NCBI RefSeq assembly: GCF_016908195.1
Contig: NZ_JAFBDK010000007.1
Coordinates: 166,287 to 230,286, forward strand
From: Jeotgalibacillus terrae
Lineage (GTDB): Bacteria > Bacillota > Bacilli > Bacillales > Jeotgalibacillaceae
DNA: 64,000 nucleotides
Direction of reading: 5' to 3'
Part shown: positions 36,673 through 44,964 of the stretch, one piece after another
Numbering within the stretch: position 1 is the stretch's first letter
Layout: every line of letters starts with the position of its first letter
Translations under genes and position numbers: made by a program
Notes under the pieces: model-generated
Seen by the model: the letters and a program-made list of their open reading frames with translations, nothing else
The model's database searches: none
What the model was told of the DNA's origin: nothing

Positions 36673-37418
36673 TCAGCCTCCCTCCCCAGATTTTTATAGG
36701 TGGAATAAACGCGCTGAGCGTCTTTTGCTGCCGTCATCTCTTTCAGCTGTTTATGACGTTCTTTAGAGACTGTACCGAGTACAGGGCTCTCAAGCAGCAT
36801 CACCGCATCTTTCTCTGAATCTATTGTTGTACTGAAAAGTTTTTGTACGAATGCGATTGAAAGTCCAATTCCGACACCTGCTACCATTCCTACTACAATA
36901 AATAGCATCGTTCCCGGACTGCTGGACTCTGCGTTTGCTTTTATTTCAGCCGGCGGGAAGAGCATGACGTTATCAAGTCTCATAATTTCTTTTACACGGT
37001 TTTGGAAGACAGTAGCTGTTGCATTCACGATCTGAACGGCTCTTTCATAATCAGTGTCCTTTACCGTAATTGTAATAACTTGTGATTCATTTTTACTTGT
37101 GACATCAATTTGCTTTTCAAGTTCCTTGACAGAAGTATCAAGACTCAGGTCACTGATCACTTTTTCAAGCACTACTTCAGAGTAGATAAAGTCACTATAC
37201 GTATTGGCGTATTGAAAGTTCGTCATCACTGTATTGTAATCAAGCTGCTCTGCCTGATTATTGACGACGATTTTTCTCGACGCTTCGTATGACGGGTCTA
37301 CCATATAAGCAGAAATGGCTCCGCCCAGCAAAGCGAAGATGAATCCTGCCATCACGATAAAAATGATTCTGCTTTTGATCACTGACCAGAATTCCCGGAT
37401 TTTAAGTGACTGCTCCAC
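36669..37418 (-). CDS. Wzz/CapA-type chain-length and kinase-activator protein (EpsA-like)
   Basis: 249 residues with two membrane segments (IIFIVMAGFIFALLGGAISAY near residue 20 and TMLFIVVGMVAGVGIGLSIAF near 180) around an extracellular domain, as in Wzz proteins. The proline- and glycine-rich second segment and the cytoplasmic tail fit Gram-positive CapA/YveK modulators of BY-kinases. It would set polymer chain length with the kinase-like protein encoded next. The GTG at 37418 has AAGGGG 7-9 nt upstream and is favoured over an ATG inside the preceding gene. Confidence 0.87.
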   Translation of the reverse strand: MEQSLKIREFWSVIKSRIIFIVMAGFIFALLGGAISAYMVDPSYEASRKIVVNNQAEQLDYNTVMTNFQYANTYSDFIYSEVVLEKVISDLSLDTSVKELEKQIDVTSKNESQVITITVKDTDYERAVQIVNATATVFQNRVKEIMRLDNVMLFPPAEIKANAESSSPGTMLFIVVGMVAGVGIGLSIAFVQKLFSTTIDSEKDAVMLLESPVLGTVSKERHKQLKEMTAAKDAQRVYSTYKNLGREAE

Positions 37419-37419
37419 T

Positions 37420-38127
37420 TTAGTAGGCCCCTTTTCTCTGCAAAACATATAGTATGCTTTTTACTAGGATTTTCACATCCAGTGTCAGGGATTGATGGTG
37501 AATATAGTAGAGTTCAATATCCACCCGTTCAGGGTATCCTACTTCACTCCGTCCGCATATCTGCCAGTAGCCTGTTACGCCCGGATCTACCGATAGAAAC
37601 TCCCCGGAACGGTCTCCATATTTTTTCAATTCTTCTTCTACCACCGGTCTAGGCCCAACCAGACTCATTTCTCCTTTCAGCACGTTAATCAGCTGAGGCA
37701 GCTCGTCCAGGCTCGTCTTTCTGAGAAACCTGCCGATGCGTGTGATTCTCGGATCATCCTCAGGTTCGAGTTTGAAGTTATTTTCAAGATATTTCTTATA
37801 AAGAATATCATTATTTTTTAAGTATTCTTCCGCATTCATCACCATTGACCGGAACTTATAAATGTAAAATTCCTTTCCATTTTTTCCGAGTCTGCGCTGT
37901 TTGAAGAATACAGGACCTTTTCCTTCTCCAAAAAGATAAGTGACCGCAATGCATAACAGCAGGGGAGATAAAATGATCAATCCAGCTAACGCCCCCATCA
38001 CATCAATCATTCTTTTTATCAGCAGGTAGGTTTTATGCTTATTCAGTACGTGAACGTTTTTTCTGACTGGTGTTTTATAAGGGACTGCAATTGGTGCAGG
38101 TACTTCTCTTTCTCTATCCATTCTCAT
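37420..38127 (-). CDS. Priming sugar-phosphate transferase (EpsL/WcaJ type)
   Basis: 235 residues. One membrane segment (LIILSPLLLCIAVTYLF) is followed by the bacterial sugar transferase domain: KRMIDVMGAL, FFKQRRLGKNGKEFYIYKFRSM, LRKTSLDELPQLINVLKGEMSLVGPRP and DPGVTGYWQICGR. It transfers a sugar-1-phosphate to undecaprenyl phosphate, starting each repeat unit. GAGAGGGTGAAG precedes the ATG at 38127. Confidence 0.92.
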   Translation of the reverse strand: MRMDREREVPAPIAVPYKTPVRKNVHVLNKHKTYLLIKRMIDVMGALAGLIILSPLLLCIAVTYLFGEGKGPVFFKQRRLGKNGKEFYIYKFRSMVMNAEEYLKNNDILYKKYLENNFKLEPEDDPRITRIGRFLRKTSLDELPQLINVLKGEMSLVGPRPVVEEELKKYGDRSGEFLSVDPGVTGYWQICGRSEVGYPERVDIELYYIHHQSLTLDVKILVKSILYVLQRKGAY

Positions 38128-38155
38128 GATCTTCACCCTCTCTGACAATATTTTC

Positions 38156-39016
38156 TTATGAAGAGATTAAATAATGTGTCAGAAACTCTTCCAGCGCTTC
38201 GCTCCAGTGCCTGACCTCCGCAAAACCGTTTTCTCTCCATCTGCCGTGATCAAGTATTGAATACGCCGGACGTTTTGCCGGGCTTTTAAAGTCTTCAGTT
38301 TTACAGGGTTCAACAGAGACGTCTTTACCCGCAAGGTAGAAGATCTCCCGGGCAAACTCATACCATGAACAGCTTCCTGAGTTTGAAAGATGATAAATGC
38401 CAAATTGATCCGTGACAATCAGCTTTGCAATCGCAGCTGCCAGATCACCTGTATAAGTCGGGGAACCGACCTGATCATTGACGACAGTGACTGTCTGCGT
38501 CAGATCACCTGCTTCAAGTATTTTTTTCACAAAATTATTGCCATACCTGCCGTAAAGCCATGAAGTCCGGACGATAAAGTAGTCACTGAGAATGTCTCTG
38601 ACGTATTCTTCCCCCCGGAGTTTGGACTCTCCATAGACACTCAGCGGATTAGGGGTTTCCTCTTCACGGATCGGATATTGTGACGTTCCATCAAATACAT
38701 AATCCGTACTGATATAGACCATTTTCGCTCCGATTTCTTTCACTGCAAGTGCCACATTTCTGGTGCCAATCGCGTTCACCTGAAACGCTTTTTCAGGCTC
38801 CTGTTCAGCACGGTTTACATCTGTGTAAGCTGCAGCATGAATCACTACATCCGGTTTGCAGTTCTTCACTTTATTTCGAACTTCAACCGGATTCGTGACA
38901 TCCAGTTCAGGGCGGCTGAACCCTGTTACTTCGTGCCCTTCATTCATCAGCACGTGACATAATTCCTGTCCCAGCTGACCCTTACTGCCTGTCACCATTA
39001 CTTTTAATGGGTGCAT
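38156..39016 (-). CDS. rmlD: dTDP-4-dehydrorhamnose reductase
   Basis: 286 residues. It shows VTGSKGQLGQEL at the N-terminus, DYVFDGTSQYPI, the YGESKLRGE catalytic Tyr-x3-Lys and SWLYGRYGNNF, all typical of RmlD. It reduces dTDP-4-dehydro-L-rhamnose to dTDP-L-rhamnose with NADPH. It overlaps rmlB by 13 bp. Confidence 0.94.
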   Translation of the reverse strand: MHPLKVMVTGSKGQLGQELCHVLMNEGHEVTGFSRPELDVTNPVEVRNKVKNCKPDVVIHAAAYTDVNRAEQEPEKAFQVNAIGTRNVALAVKEIGAKMVYISTDYVFDGTSQYPIREEETPNPLSVYGESKLRGEEYVRDILSDYFIVRTSWLYGRYGNNFVKKILEAGDLTQTVTVVNDQVGSPTYTGDLAAAIAKLIVTDQFGIYHLSNSGSCSWYEFAREIFYLAGKDVSVEPCKTEDFKSPAKRPAYSILDHGRWRENGFAEVRHWSEALEEFLTHYLISS

Positions 39017-40026
39017 AACTGATCACCGGATTTCTTTGGATGATAGGTTACGTATGAGCCATTCATTATATTTTTCCACCATCCTTCGTTTGCCAGATAC
39101 CATTCTACCGTTTCTTTCAGACCTTCTTCGAAATAGTAGGAAGGCTTCCATCCGAGTTCCGTTGTAATCTTTGTTGGATCTATTGCATAGCGCTTGTCAT
39201 GACCTGGACGATCCGCCACGTAAGTGATCAGATCCTTTGAAACATTCAGCTGATCAGTAATCATCTGAACAATCTCGTTATTTGTTTTTTCATTATGACC
39301 GCCGATATTGTATACTTCACCCGGTCTGCCTTTATGAACGACGAGATCAATTGCCTGGCAGTGATCTCTGACATGGAGCCAGTCTCTGACATTACTGCCA
39401 TCACCGTAGATCGGCAGTTCCTTCCCCTGCAGCGCATTTGTGATTAACAGTGGAATCAGTTTTTCAGGAAAATGATTAGGTCCGTAATTGTTTGAACATC
39501 TGGTAATATTCACATTCATGCCGTATGTTTCGTGATAAGCTTTAACCAGTAAGTCCGCTGCTGTTTTACTGGCTGAATAAGGACTGCTTGGTGCAAGAGG
39601 TGTGTCTTCAGTAAAGTACCCCGTTTCTCCAAGACTTCCATATACCTCATCAGTGGAAACCTGAACAAATTTGCTTATGCCGTATGCCCTAGCTGCGTCA
39701 AGCAGGCATTGCGTACCAAGGACATTCGTCTTGACGAATACATCCGGTCCTGTGATACTCCTGTCCACATGAGACTCAGCCGCAAAGTTAACAATGGTAT
39801 CAATGCTGTACTGCTCAAGGATCAGATCCACCAGCTCTCTATTTGCGATGCTGCCTTTTATGAATACATAGTTTGCATGTCCCTCCACCTCTTCAAGATT
39901 GTAGAGGTTCCCTGCATAAGTAAGGACATCAAGATTGACGACAAAGTGATCAGACCCCTCAGTCAGCAGATGTTTGACAAAGTTACTTCCAATAAAACCT
40001 GCTCCGCCAGTAACAAGATACCTCAT
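39004..40026 (-). CDS. rmlB: dTDP-glucose 4,6-dehydratase
   Basis: 340 residues, normal length. TGGAGFIGSNFV opens the Rossmann fold; FAAESHVDRSI, YGSLGETGYF and the YSASKTAAD catalytic motif are present. It makes dTDP-4-dehydro-6-deoxyglucose from dTDP-glucose. GGAGGGGGT precedes the ATG, which overlaps the rmlC stop as ATGA. Confidence 0.95.
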   Translation of the reverse strand: MRYLVTGGAGFIGSNFVKHLLTEGSDHFVVNLDVLTYAGNLYNLEEVEGHANYVFIKGSIANRELVDLILEQYSIDTIVNFAAESHVDRSITGPDVFVKTNVLGTQCLLDAARAYGISKFVQVSTDEVYGSLGETGYFTEDTPLAPSSPYSASKTAADLLVKAYHETYGMNVNITRCSNNYGPNHFPEKLIPLLITNALQGKELPIYGDGSNVRDWLHVRDHCQAIDLVVHKGRPGEVYNIGGHNEKTNNEIVQMITDQLNVSKDLITYVADRPGHDKRYAIDPTKITTELGWKPSYYFEEGLKETVEWYLANEGWWKNIMNGSYVTYHPKKSGDQLCTH

Positions 40027-40589
40027 GCCTTAACCCCCTCCCACGTGAAATCGTATTCTGCCTGATCGAATAATGGATGATTGCTGTCTTTATCTGATAA
40101 AACAGGATTCGATACAGGCCAGCTGATGCCGATTAACGGATCATTCCATACAAACCCTCTGTCGTGTTCTCCTGAATATACTTCATCGACCTTATATTGA
40201 ACCTCAGTATCAGGTACCAGTGTACAAAATCCATGTGCAAATCCCTTTGGCACTAAAAGCTGTCTCTTATTTTCCGCAGTAAGTATATATCCTTCCCACT
40301 CACCAAATGTCGGGGAATTCTTTCTGATATCTACAATCACATCAAAGATCGCCCCATTTGTGACCCTTAATAACTTTGCCTGCGCTTTTGTTTTCAGCTG
40401 ATAGTGCATGCCCCGGAGCGTTCCGGCATGTCTCGAAAGTGAGTGATTTTCCTGTACAACATCCATGACCACCCCATGTTCTTCAAGCAGCTTTTTTTTA
40501 TAACTTTCCATGAAATACCCTCTGCTGTCCTGAAACATATCAGGCTCAATCAGGAGTGCACCTTCAAACTTTGTCTTTATCACTTTCAT
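40023..40589 (-). CDS. rmlC: dTDP-4-dehydrorhamnose 3,5-epimerase
   Basis: 188 residues, normal length. The cupin enzyme shows FQDSRGYFMESY, the catalytic-histidine region NHSLSRHAGTLRGMHYQ, and VPKGFAHGFCTL. It converts dTDP-4-dehydro-6-deoxyglucose to the L-lyxo form before RmlD acts. GGGGAG precedes the ATG. Confidence 0.95.
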   Translation of the reverse strand: MKVIKTKFEGALLIEPDMFQDSRGYFMESYKKKLLEEHGVVMDVVQENHSLSRHAGTLRGMHYQLKTKAQAKLLRVTNGAIFDVIVDIRKNSPTFGEWEGYILTAENKRQLLVPKGFAHGFCTLVPDTEVQYKVDEVYSGEHDRGFVWNDPLIGISWPVSNPVLSDKDSNHPLFDQAEYDFTWEGVKA

Positions 40590-40604
40590 TGGATGATTCT
40601 CCCC

Positions 40605-41642
40605 TCACTTCACATGCATCATGCTGTGGTTTGAATGTTTTTTGCCAAAAAAGATTTCATGCAGCCAATCGTCCAGTGAATACTTTTCGTATACTTCTTC
40701 AGGAGGTTTCTCGTACTCCTGATAAATAAATGACGGGTCAATGACAGGTGCATAACGGTCTATAATATTAATATTTTCAGGGTTATAAAGATCATAGTTT
40801 TTGATTGATTCATTTGTTGTGATCAGTTTTTTATGCGCTCCGAACACTTCAATTGTTCTCATGGTCAGACCATTTTGTTTTGGCCTTTCAATATCAACAA
40901 TGACTCTGGATCTGTTAAAGAGCTGAGTAATTTCTTCTTTTGACAGCTTGTCATATTTCAGTTCAGCCTTCCCATATTTCCTGATATCCCTGTCACGCAG
41001 CCGCTTAAAATAATACAGTTTTTTGCTTGGATAATAATGATAAAAGTAAAAATTCAGATTTTTCTCTTTAAGCTGACGTTCAATCCGCTTTAACACGCTG
41101 AACCTGTCTGTATGAACTGTCCCGATAAAGAGAACATCAATATCCTGGATCACTTTTGCTTCAGCTGACTTTCTGTATTCATCAATGAAAAACAAGGGCC
41201 GGAACTGCATATCCGTATAGTGTTCAGCATCACTTTTATCAAATGTATAAACCGCATCAAAGCTGTTTTTGATTACTTTGGAATTTGGTGAGTAACTTAA
41301 CGCATCCCATAAATACAGGATAAATTTTGCCTGTTTGTGTGCCTGTCTCAAACGCTCTATATGAACGTTTGAAATGACTTCCCCTTTAATGACAAAGATA
41401 AAATCATAATTCCGGTGTTTCGTTTGTTCTATTATATTGTTGTAATATGCATTGTTCTTTGGTGCGAGCAGCTTACGGTTCACTCTGATCAATGACTTTG
41501 TCAGAAAATCATTTTCAGGACGTTCATCAAAGTAATCCACTTCAGAGCCAAAGGATTCAAGTTTCCAGCGGATTTCCTTTTCATAACCGAAAAAGCTGGC
41601 TGAAATCATCAGGATTTTTTTACCCCTGTAGAGCGCATTCAT
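40605..41642 (-). CDS. Probable glycosyltransferase (CgeB-like, GT-B)
   Basis: 345 residues. The sequence has Rossmann-like halves: ILMISASFFGYEKEIRWKL, FVIKGEVI and YLWDALSY in the first, VLFIGTVHTDRF and VIVDIERPKQNGLTMRTIE in the second. The latter resembles the donor-binding end of CgeB-type and related capsule glycosyltransferases. The sugar transferred is unknown. It overlaps the epimerase gene as ATGA, with AAGGGA upstream. Confidence 0.72.
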   Translation of the reverse strand: MNALYRGKKILMISASFFGYEKEIRWKLESFGSEVDYFDERPENDFLTKSLIRVNRKLLAPKNNAYYNNIIEQTKHRNYDFIFVIKGEVISNVHIERLRQAHKQAKFILYLWDALSYSPNSKVIKNSFDAVYTFDKSDAEHYTDMQFRPLFFIDEYRKSAEAKVIQDIDVLFIGTVHTDRFSVLKRIERQLKEKNLNFYFYHYYPSKKLYYFKRLRDRDIRKYGKAELKYDKLSKEEITQLFNRSRVIVDIERPKQNGLTMRTIEVFGAHKKLITTNESIKNYDLYNPENINIIDRYAPVIDPSFIYQEYEKPPEEVYEKYSLDDWLHEIFFGKKHSNHSMMHVK

Positions 41643-42769
41643 TTGTATAATCCCTTTTCTTTCATTTCAAGCATTGCATGTTCATAGCGATCCTCTTCAA
41701 CTTCCTGACTGTTGACCCACTCTGTAAACTTTTTAATTCCTTCATTAAAAGAATACGAAGGGGTGAATGAAAGAGCTCCTGTCACTTTAGTTAAGTCAGC
41801 AAAATTATGACGGATATCACCAAGTCTGTAATGACCGCTTACCTGATATGTTAGATCTGACCCGTAATGGTGAAGCAATGCACGTGCGACCTCTGTTACA
41901 CTGACGGCTTGCCCGGTTCCTACATTGAATACCTGATGATTTGCCTCATCAAGTTCAATCGCTTGGACAGTAGCATCTGTCACGTCATCAATATAGACAA
42001 AGTCCCGGCTTTCTTCTCCATCTTCAAAGATCATGAGGTCATTGCCATTTTTAATTCTGGTTGAGAAGATAGACAAAATTCCTGTATACGGATTTTTAAG
42101 TGATTGACCTGGACCATATACATTTTGATACCTGAGTGCAACAGCCGGAATGTTTAGTGATTTCCCTGTCAGCATGACCAGGTTTTCCTGGCCGAACTTT
42201 GTAAAACCATAAATGGAAAGCGGATTAATCCGTGAATCTTCTGAAGTAGCAAGAACTTCTACATCGCGCGAACACTTGGGACACTTTGCTGAAAAATCTC
42301 CTTTCGACAGATCTTCATCAGATCGGCTGTCAGGGAACACTTCTCCGTGTTCTTCACATTCATATTTTCCTTCACCGTAAATCGCTCTTGATGAAGCTAC
42401 GACAATTTTCTTGATCTGATGCTGGTTTTCAGCAATCACATTCAACAGATTCACTGTACCGTTAATATTCACATCAATATATTTCTCCACTTCATACATT
42501 GATTGTCCCGTGCCTGTTTCAGCGGCAAGGTGTACCACTGCATCTACATCCTTTACTGCCAATTGAAGATCCTCTTTGTTCCTTACATCTCCAAATATGA
42601 ATTCCACACGGTTTTTAATCCGCTGGAATAATTCAGACTTCTGAGGGTCGTCTCCGTGAATTTGTGGTGACAAGTTATCTATGACCCTCACACTGTATCC
42701 TTTCTCTAATAATTTCATAGATAACGAACTGCCAATGAATCCTGCTCCACCCGTAATTAATATTCGCAT
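41639..42769 (-). CDS. NAD-dependent epimerase, dTDP-L-rhamnose 4-epimerase-like
   Basis: 376 residues. TGGAGFIGSSLSM opens the fold, with a Tyr-x3-Lys motif in SIYGFTKFGQE. Between residues about 135 and 170 it carries an insertion with two cysteine pairs or knuckles (YECEEHGEVFPDSR and CPKCSRDVEV), a feature I associate with dTDP-L-rhamnose 4-epimerases, which make dTDP-6-deoxy-L-talose. With rmlABCD in the same operon this is a sensible assignment, but it rests on the insertion. GGAGGG precedes the ATG at 42769. It is the first large gene of the operon, behind a SinR-boxed promoter. Confidence 0.78.
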   Translation of the reverse strand: MRILITGGAGFIGSSLSMKLLEKGYSVRVIDNLSPQIHGDDPQKSELFQRIKNRVEFIFGDVRNKEDLQLAVKDVDAVVHLAAETGTGQSMYEVEKYIDVNINGTVNLLNVIAENQHQIKKIVVASSRAIYGEGKYECEEHGEVFPDSRSDEDLSKGDFSAKCPKCSRDVEVLATSEDSRINPLSIYGFTKFGQENLVMLTGKSLNIPAVALRYQNVYGPGQSLKNPYTGILSIFSTRIKNGNDLMIFEDGEESRDFVYIDDVTDATVQAIELDEANHQVFNVGTGQAVSVTEVARALLHHYGSDLTYQVSGHYRLGDIRHNFADLTKVTGALSFTPSYSFNEGIKKFTEWVNSQEVEEDRYEHAMLEMKEKGLYK

Positions 42770-42798
42770 GTCTGTCCCTCCACTCATTTATTCTCGAT

Positions 42799-42899
42799 AA
42801 AGAACGTTAAGGGTAAAAAATAAATCCGTTTATGTCGGATTTTATGTTCTTTAAAAAGAACGTTTTTCATATTGTAAACCGATTTTTTTATAAAAGCAA
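42799..42899 (-). promoter_or_regulatory. Promoter and SinR-type boxes of the Wzx/Wzy operon
   Basis: On the minus strand TTGCTT (42899-42894), a 17-bp spacer and TACAAT (42876-42871). The dyad GTTCTTTAAAAAGAAC (42846-42861) starts about 10 bp past the -10, and a single box (42799-42805) lies nearer the gene. Between them a stem AAATCCG / CGGATTT (42822-42842) followed by six Ts looks like a weak leader terminator. Confidence 0.75.
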
Positions 42900-42969
42900 C
42901 ATGATTATGCAATTTTCTTTTTAATCTTTCTTTTTTTTCCTTCTTAAGCGTAATCGTGTCGCTTTCTAT

Positions 42970-43071
42970 CTATAAAACTTTCTTTATCAGTACGATCAGC
43001 AGTACCCAAAACGGTGCTGTAAAAAGCACGCCAAGTACGCACCCCTTTGAAAAACCGGATTTTTCACTCAT
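42970..43071 (-). CDS. Small membrane protein (33 residues)
   Basis: Not recognised. A 33-codon frame starts with ATG at 43071, preceded by AGGAGG at 9 nt. The product has a polar N-terminus (MSEKSGFSKG) and one hydrophobic helix (VLGVLFTAPFWVLLIVLI) ending in two lysines, the shape of a single-pass membrane peptide with a positive inside end. It lies between the Wzx/Wzy-operon promoter and the divergent glycosyltransferase. No clear promoter of its own is visible. The strong ribosome site and the coherent membrane helix argue that it is real. Confidence 0.55.
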   Translation of the reverse strand: MSEKSGFSKGCVLGVLFTAPFWVLLIVLIKKVL

Positions 43072-43154
43072 ATTCTGTGTCCTCCTGACAGCATTGAATC
43101 CTATGTAATTTGATTCTAGTTTAATTCATTTGAAAAGAAATTACTACACCATTC

Positions 43155-43219
43155 GTTCTTTATGTAGAATATTTTCTGTAAACATCTTCTTTTTTTTATC
43201 AAAATTCTTTATAATGAAC
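43155..43219 (+). promoter_or_regulatory. Promoter of the divergent glycosyltransferase with SinR-type boxes
   Basis: TATAAT (43210-43215) with a poor -35 (TTCTTT, 43187-43192) at 17 bp. The imperfect dyad ATTCTTTATAATGAAC (43204-43219) overlaps the -10, and a single GTTCTTT lies at 43155-43161. Confidence 0.6.
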
Positions 43220-43247
43220 AAAACAACAACACAAAAGGAGTGATTTG

Positions 43248-44372
43248 ATGAAAATACTGCTGCTTGGCGTACAAAAAATCAAATTTATGCCCTACATCGA
43301 CTTTTACCTGAGTAACCTGGACACCGAACAACACGATATTCACTTATTGTATTGGAACCGTGATGAAAAAGAGGATGTCGCAATTGCTGAAAATATCACG
43401 CTTCATGAATTCTCTCATGTGCAGGAAGATGAAGTGTCAAAGATCAGAAAGATGAAAGGGTTCATTAAATATCGCAGGCGCGCACTTGAACTGATCAAAA
43501 AAGAGCAGTTTGACTTTATTATTATTCTTAATACAGCAACCGGTTTTCTCGTACAGGATATCTTATGGAGAAGTTACCGGAAGAAATATATTTATGACTA
43601 CAGAGACCCTACTCACGAGAACTTATTCTGGTACAAGTGGCTGGTAGGAAGAATCGCGAAGCATTCTCATATAACTTTTGTCAGCTCGGACGGTTTCAGA
43701 AAATTTCTGCCTTCATACGGGCACATTCACACTTCACATAACCTGATTTCTGAAGCACTGCTTAAAAGGGAGATCAGAAACCAGCAGCAGAGAACTCAAC
43801 ATCCTGTCAGAATACGCTATTGGGGCATGATCAGAGATGAGGAAATGAATAAAGCACTGATTAAGAAACTTGCTAATGATCCAAGATTCGAGCTTCATTA
43901 CAATGGAAGAATGCAAAAAACAGGGAAAAACCTTCAGAATTTTTGCGGAGAGCAACAAATCAGCAATGTATTTTTTCATGGCTCCTATCTGCCTGATGAG
44001 CGCTATCAGTTTATAGAAGAAACAGACATTCTTCATAATGTGTATAAAGAGGATAAGTTGTTGTCCCAGGCGATGGGAAACAAGTTTTATGATGGAATTA
44101 TTCATTATATTCCTCAGATCTTCACAGCAGGTTCTTTCATGGGAAGAAAAGGTTCAGCAACCGGAACTGGAATTGAGTATAACCCCCATGATCCTGATTT
44201 TGCTGACAAGCTGTACCATTATTACACTTCGATGAACTGGAATGACTTTATCAGGAACTGTGACAGCTGCCTGGATCAGGTTCTGACTGAGTATTCACAG
44301 GGACAGCAGTTGTTGTGGAATATATTTGATACTCAACCCGAATCCGTACAGCCCTCAAAAGCAACATCGTGA
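43248..44372 (+). CDS. Probable glycosyltransferase (GT4-like)
   Basis: 374 residues with a GT-B-like outline: KILLLGVQKIKFMPYIDFYL at the start, YIYDYRDPTHENLFWYKWL in the middle, then VRIRYWGMIRDEEMNKALI and FFHGSYLPDERY in the C-terminal half. It probably adds a sugar to the exopolysaccharide made by the divergent operon. AAAGGAG lies 8-9 nt before the ATG at 43248, preferred to the TTG at 43245. It is single, and the repeat array follows within about 10 bp of its stop. The assignment of family is moderate. Confidence 0.72.
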   Translation: MKILLLGVQKIKFMPYIDFYLSNLDTEQHDIHLLYWNRDEKEDVAIAENITLHEFSHVQEDEVSKIRKMKGFIKYRRRALELIKKEQFDFIIILNTATGFLVQDILWRSYRKKYIYDYRDPTHENLFWYKWLVGRIAKHSHITFVSSDGFRKFLPSYGHIHTSHNLISEALLKREIRNQQQRTQHPVRIRYWGMIRDEEMNKALIKKLANDPRFELHYNGRMQKTGKNLQNFCGEQQISNVFFHGSYLPDERYQFIEETDILHNVYKEDKLLSQAMGNKFYDGIIHYIPQIFTAGSFMGRKGSATGTGIEYNPHDPDFADKLYHYYTSMNWNDFIRNCDSCLDQVLTEYSQGQQLLWNIFDTQPESVQPSKATS

Positions 44373-44378
44373 ATAGAA

Positions 44379-44926
44379 AAGCGGAGGGCGCTCGTTCAGC
44401 TCTGACAGGCATAAGACGCAGAGCGGAAAACGGGCGCTCTTTCCCGTTTACCGGTTTGTGGCTTATGACCCGAAGAGCTAGCGCCTGAAGCTAGACAACT
44501 CGAAATGCTGAAGCGCCTTGGGCAGGTCCGACAAGCATAAGACGCACTGAGAGAAATGGGCGACTTTTCCCATTTTCTCAGGGTGACTTATGACTCGAGG
44601 GCCTAGGCGCTGAAGCTGGACAACTCGAAAAGCGGAGGGCGCTCGTTCAGCTCTGACAGGCATAAGACGCAGAGCGGAAAACGGGCGCTCTTTCCCGTTT
44701 ACCGGTTTGTGGCTTATGACCCGAAGAGCTAGCGCCTGAAGCTGGACAACTTGAAATGCGGAGGGCGCTCGGTCAGCTCTGACAGGCATAAGATGCAGAG
44801 CGGAAAACGGGCGCTCTTTCCCGTTTACCGGTTTGTGGCTTATGACCCGAAGAGCTAGCGCCTGAAGCTGGACAACCCGAAATGCTGAAGCGCCTTGGGC
44901 AGGCCCGACAAACATTAGACGCATAC
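44379..44926. repeat. Tandem array of a ~126-bp palindromic repeat (4 full, 1 partial copies)
   Basis: Units run 44379-44504, 44505-44629, 44630-44755, 44756-44881 and a partial from 44882. Units 1, 3 and 4 are nearly identical (GGAGGGCGCTCG, GACAGGCATAAGACGC, GGCTTATGACCCGAAGAGC); units 2 and 5 are a second type (GAAGCGCCTTGGGCAGG). Each has internal inverted symmetry (CATAAG / CTTATG). The open frame crossing it on the minus strand is a repeat artefact. Confidence 0.9.
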
Positions 44927-44956
44927 AAAAGGGCCGGGACATATTTGTCTCAGCCC
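44927..44956 (-). terminator. Terminator of the S9 peptidase gene
   Basis: On the minus strand GGGCTGAGACA pairs with TGTCCCGGCCC (one mismatch, one wobble) around a 4-nt loop and is followed by TTTTG. It starts about 8 bp after the stop. Confidence 0.75.
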
Positions 44957-44964
44957 TCTTCATA

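Noticed and set aside
42799..42899. An eps-associated RNA (EAR) in the Wzx/Wzy operon leader
   Set aside because: The leader is too short and lacks the long multi-stem structure of that RNA.
44478..44963. A 161-codon minus-strand frame with internally repeated peptide sequence
   Set aside because: It is created entirely by the tandem 126-bp repeats; no ribosome site, and the peptide repeat follows the DNA period.
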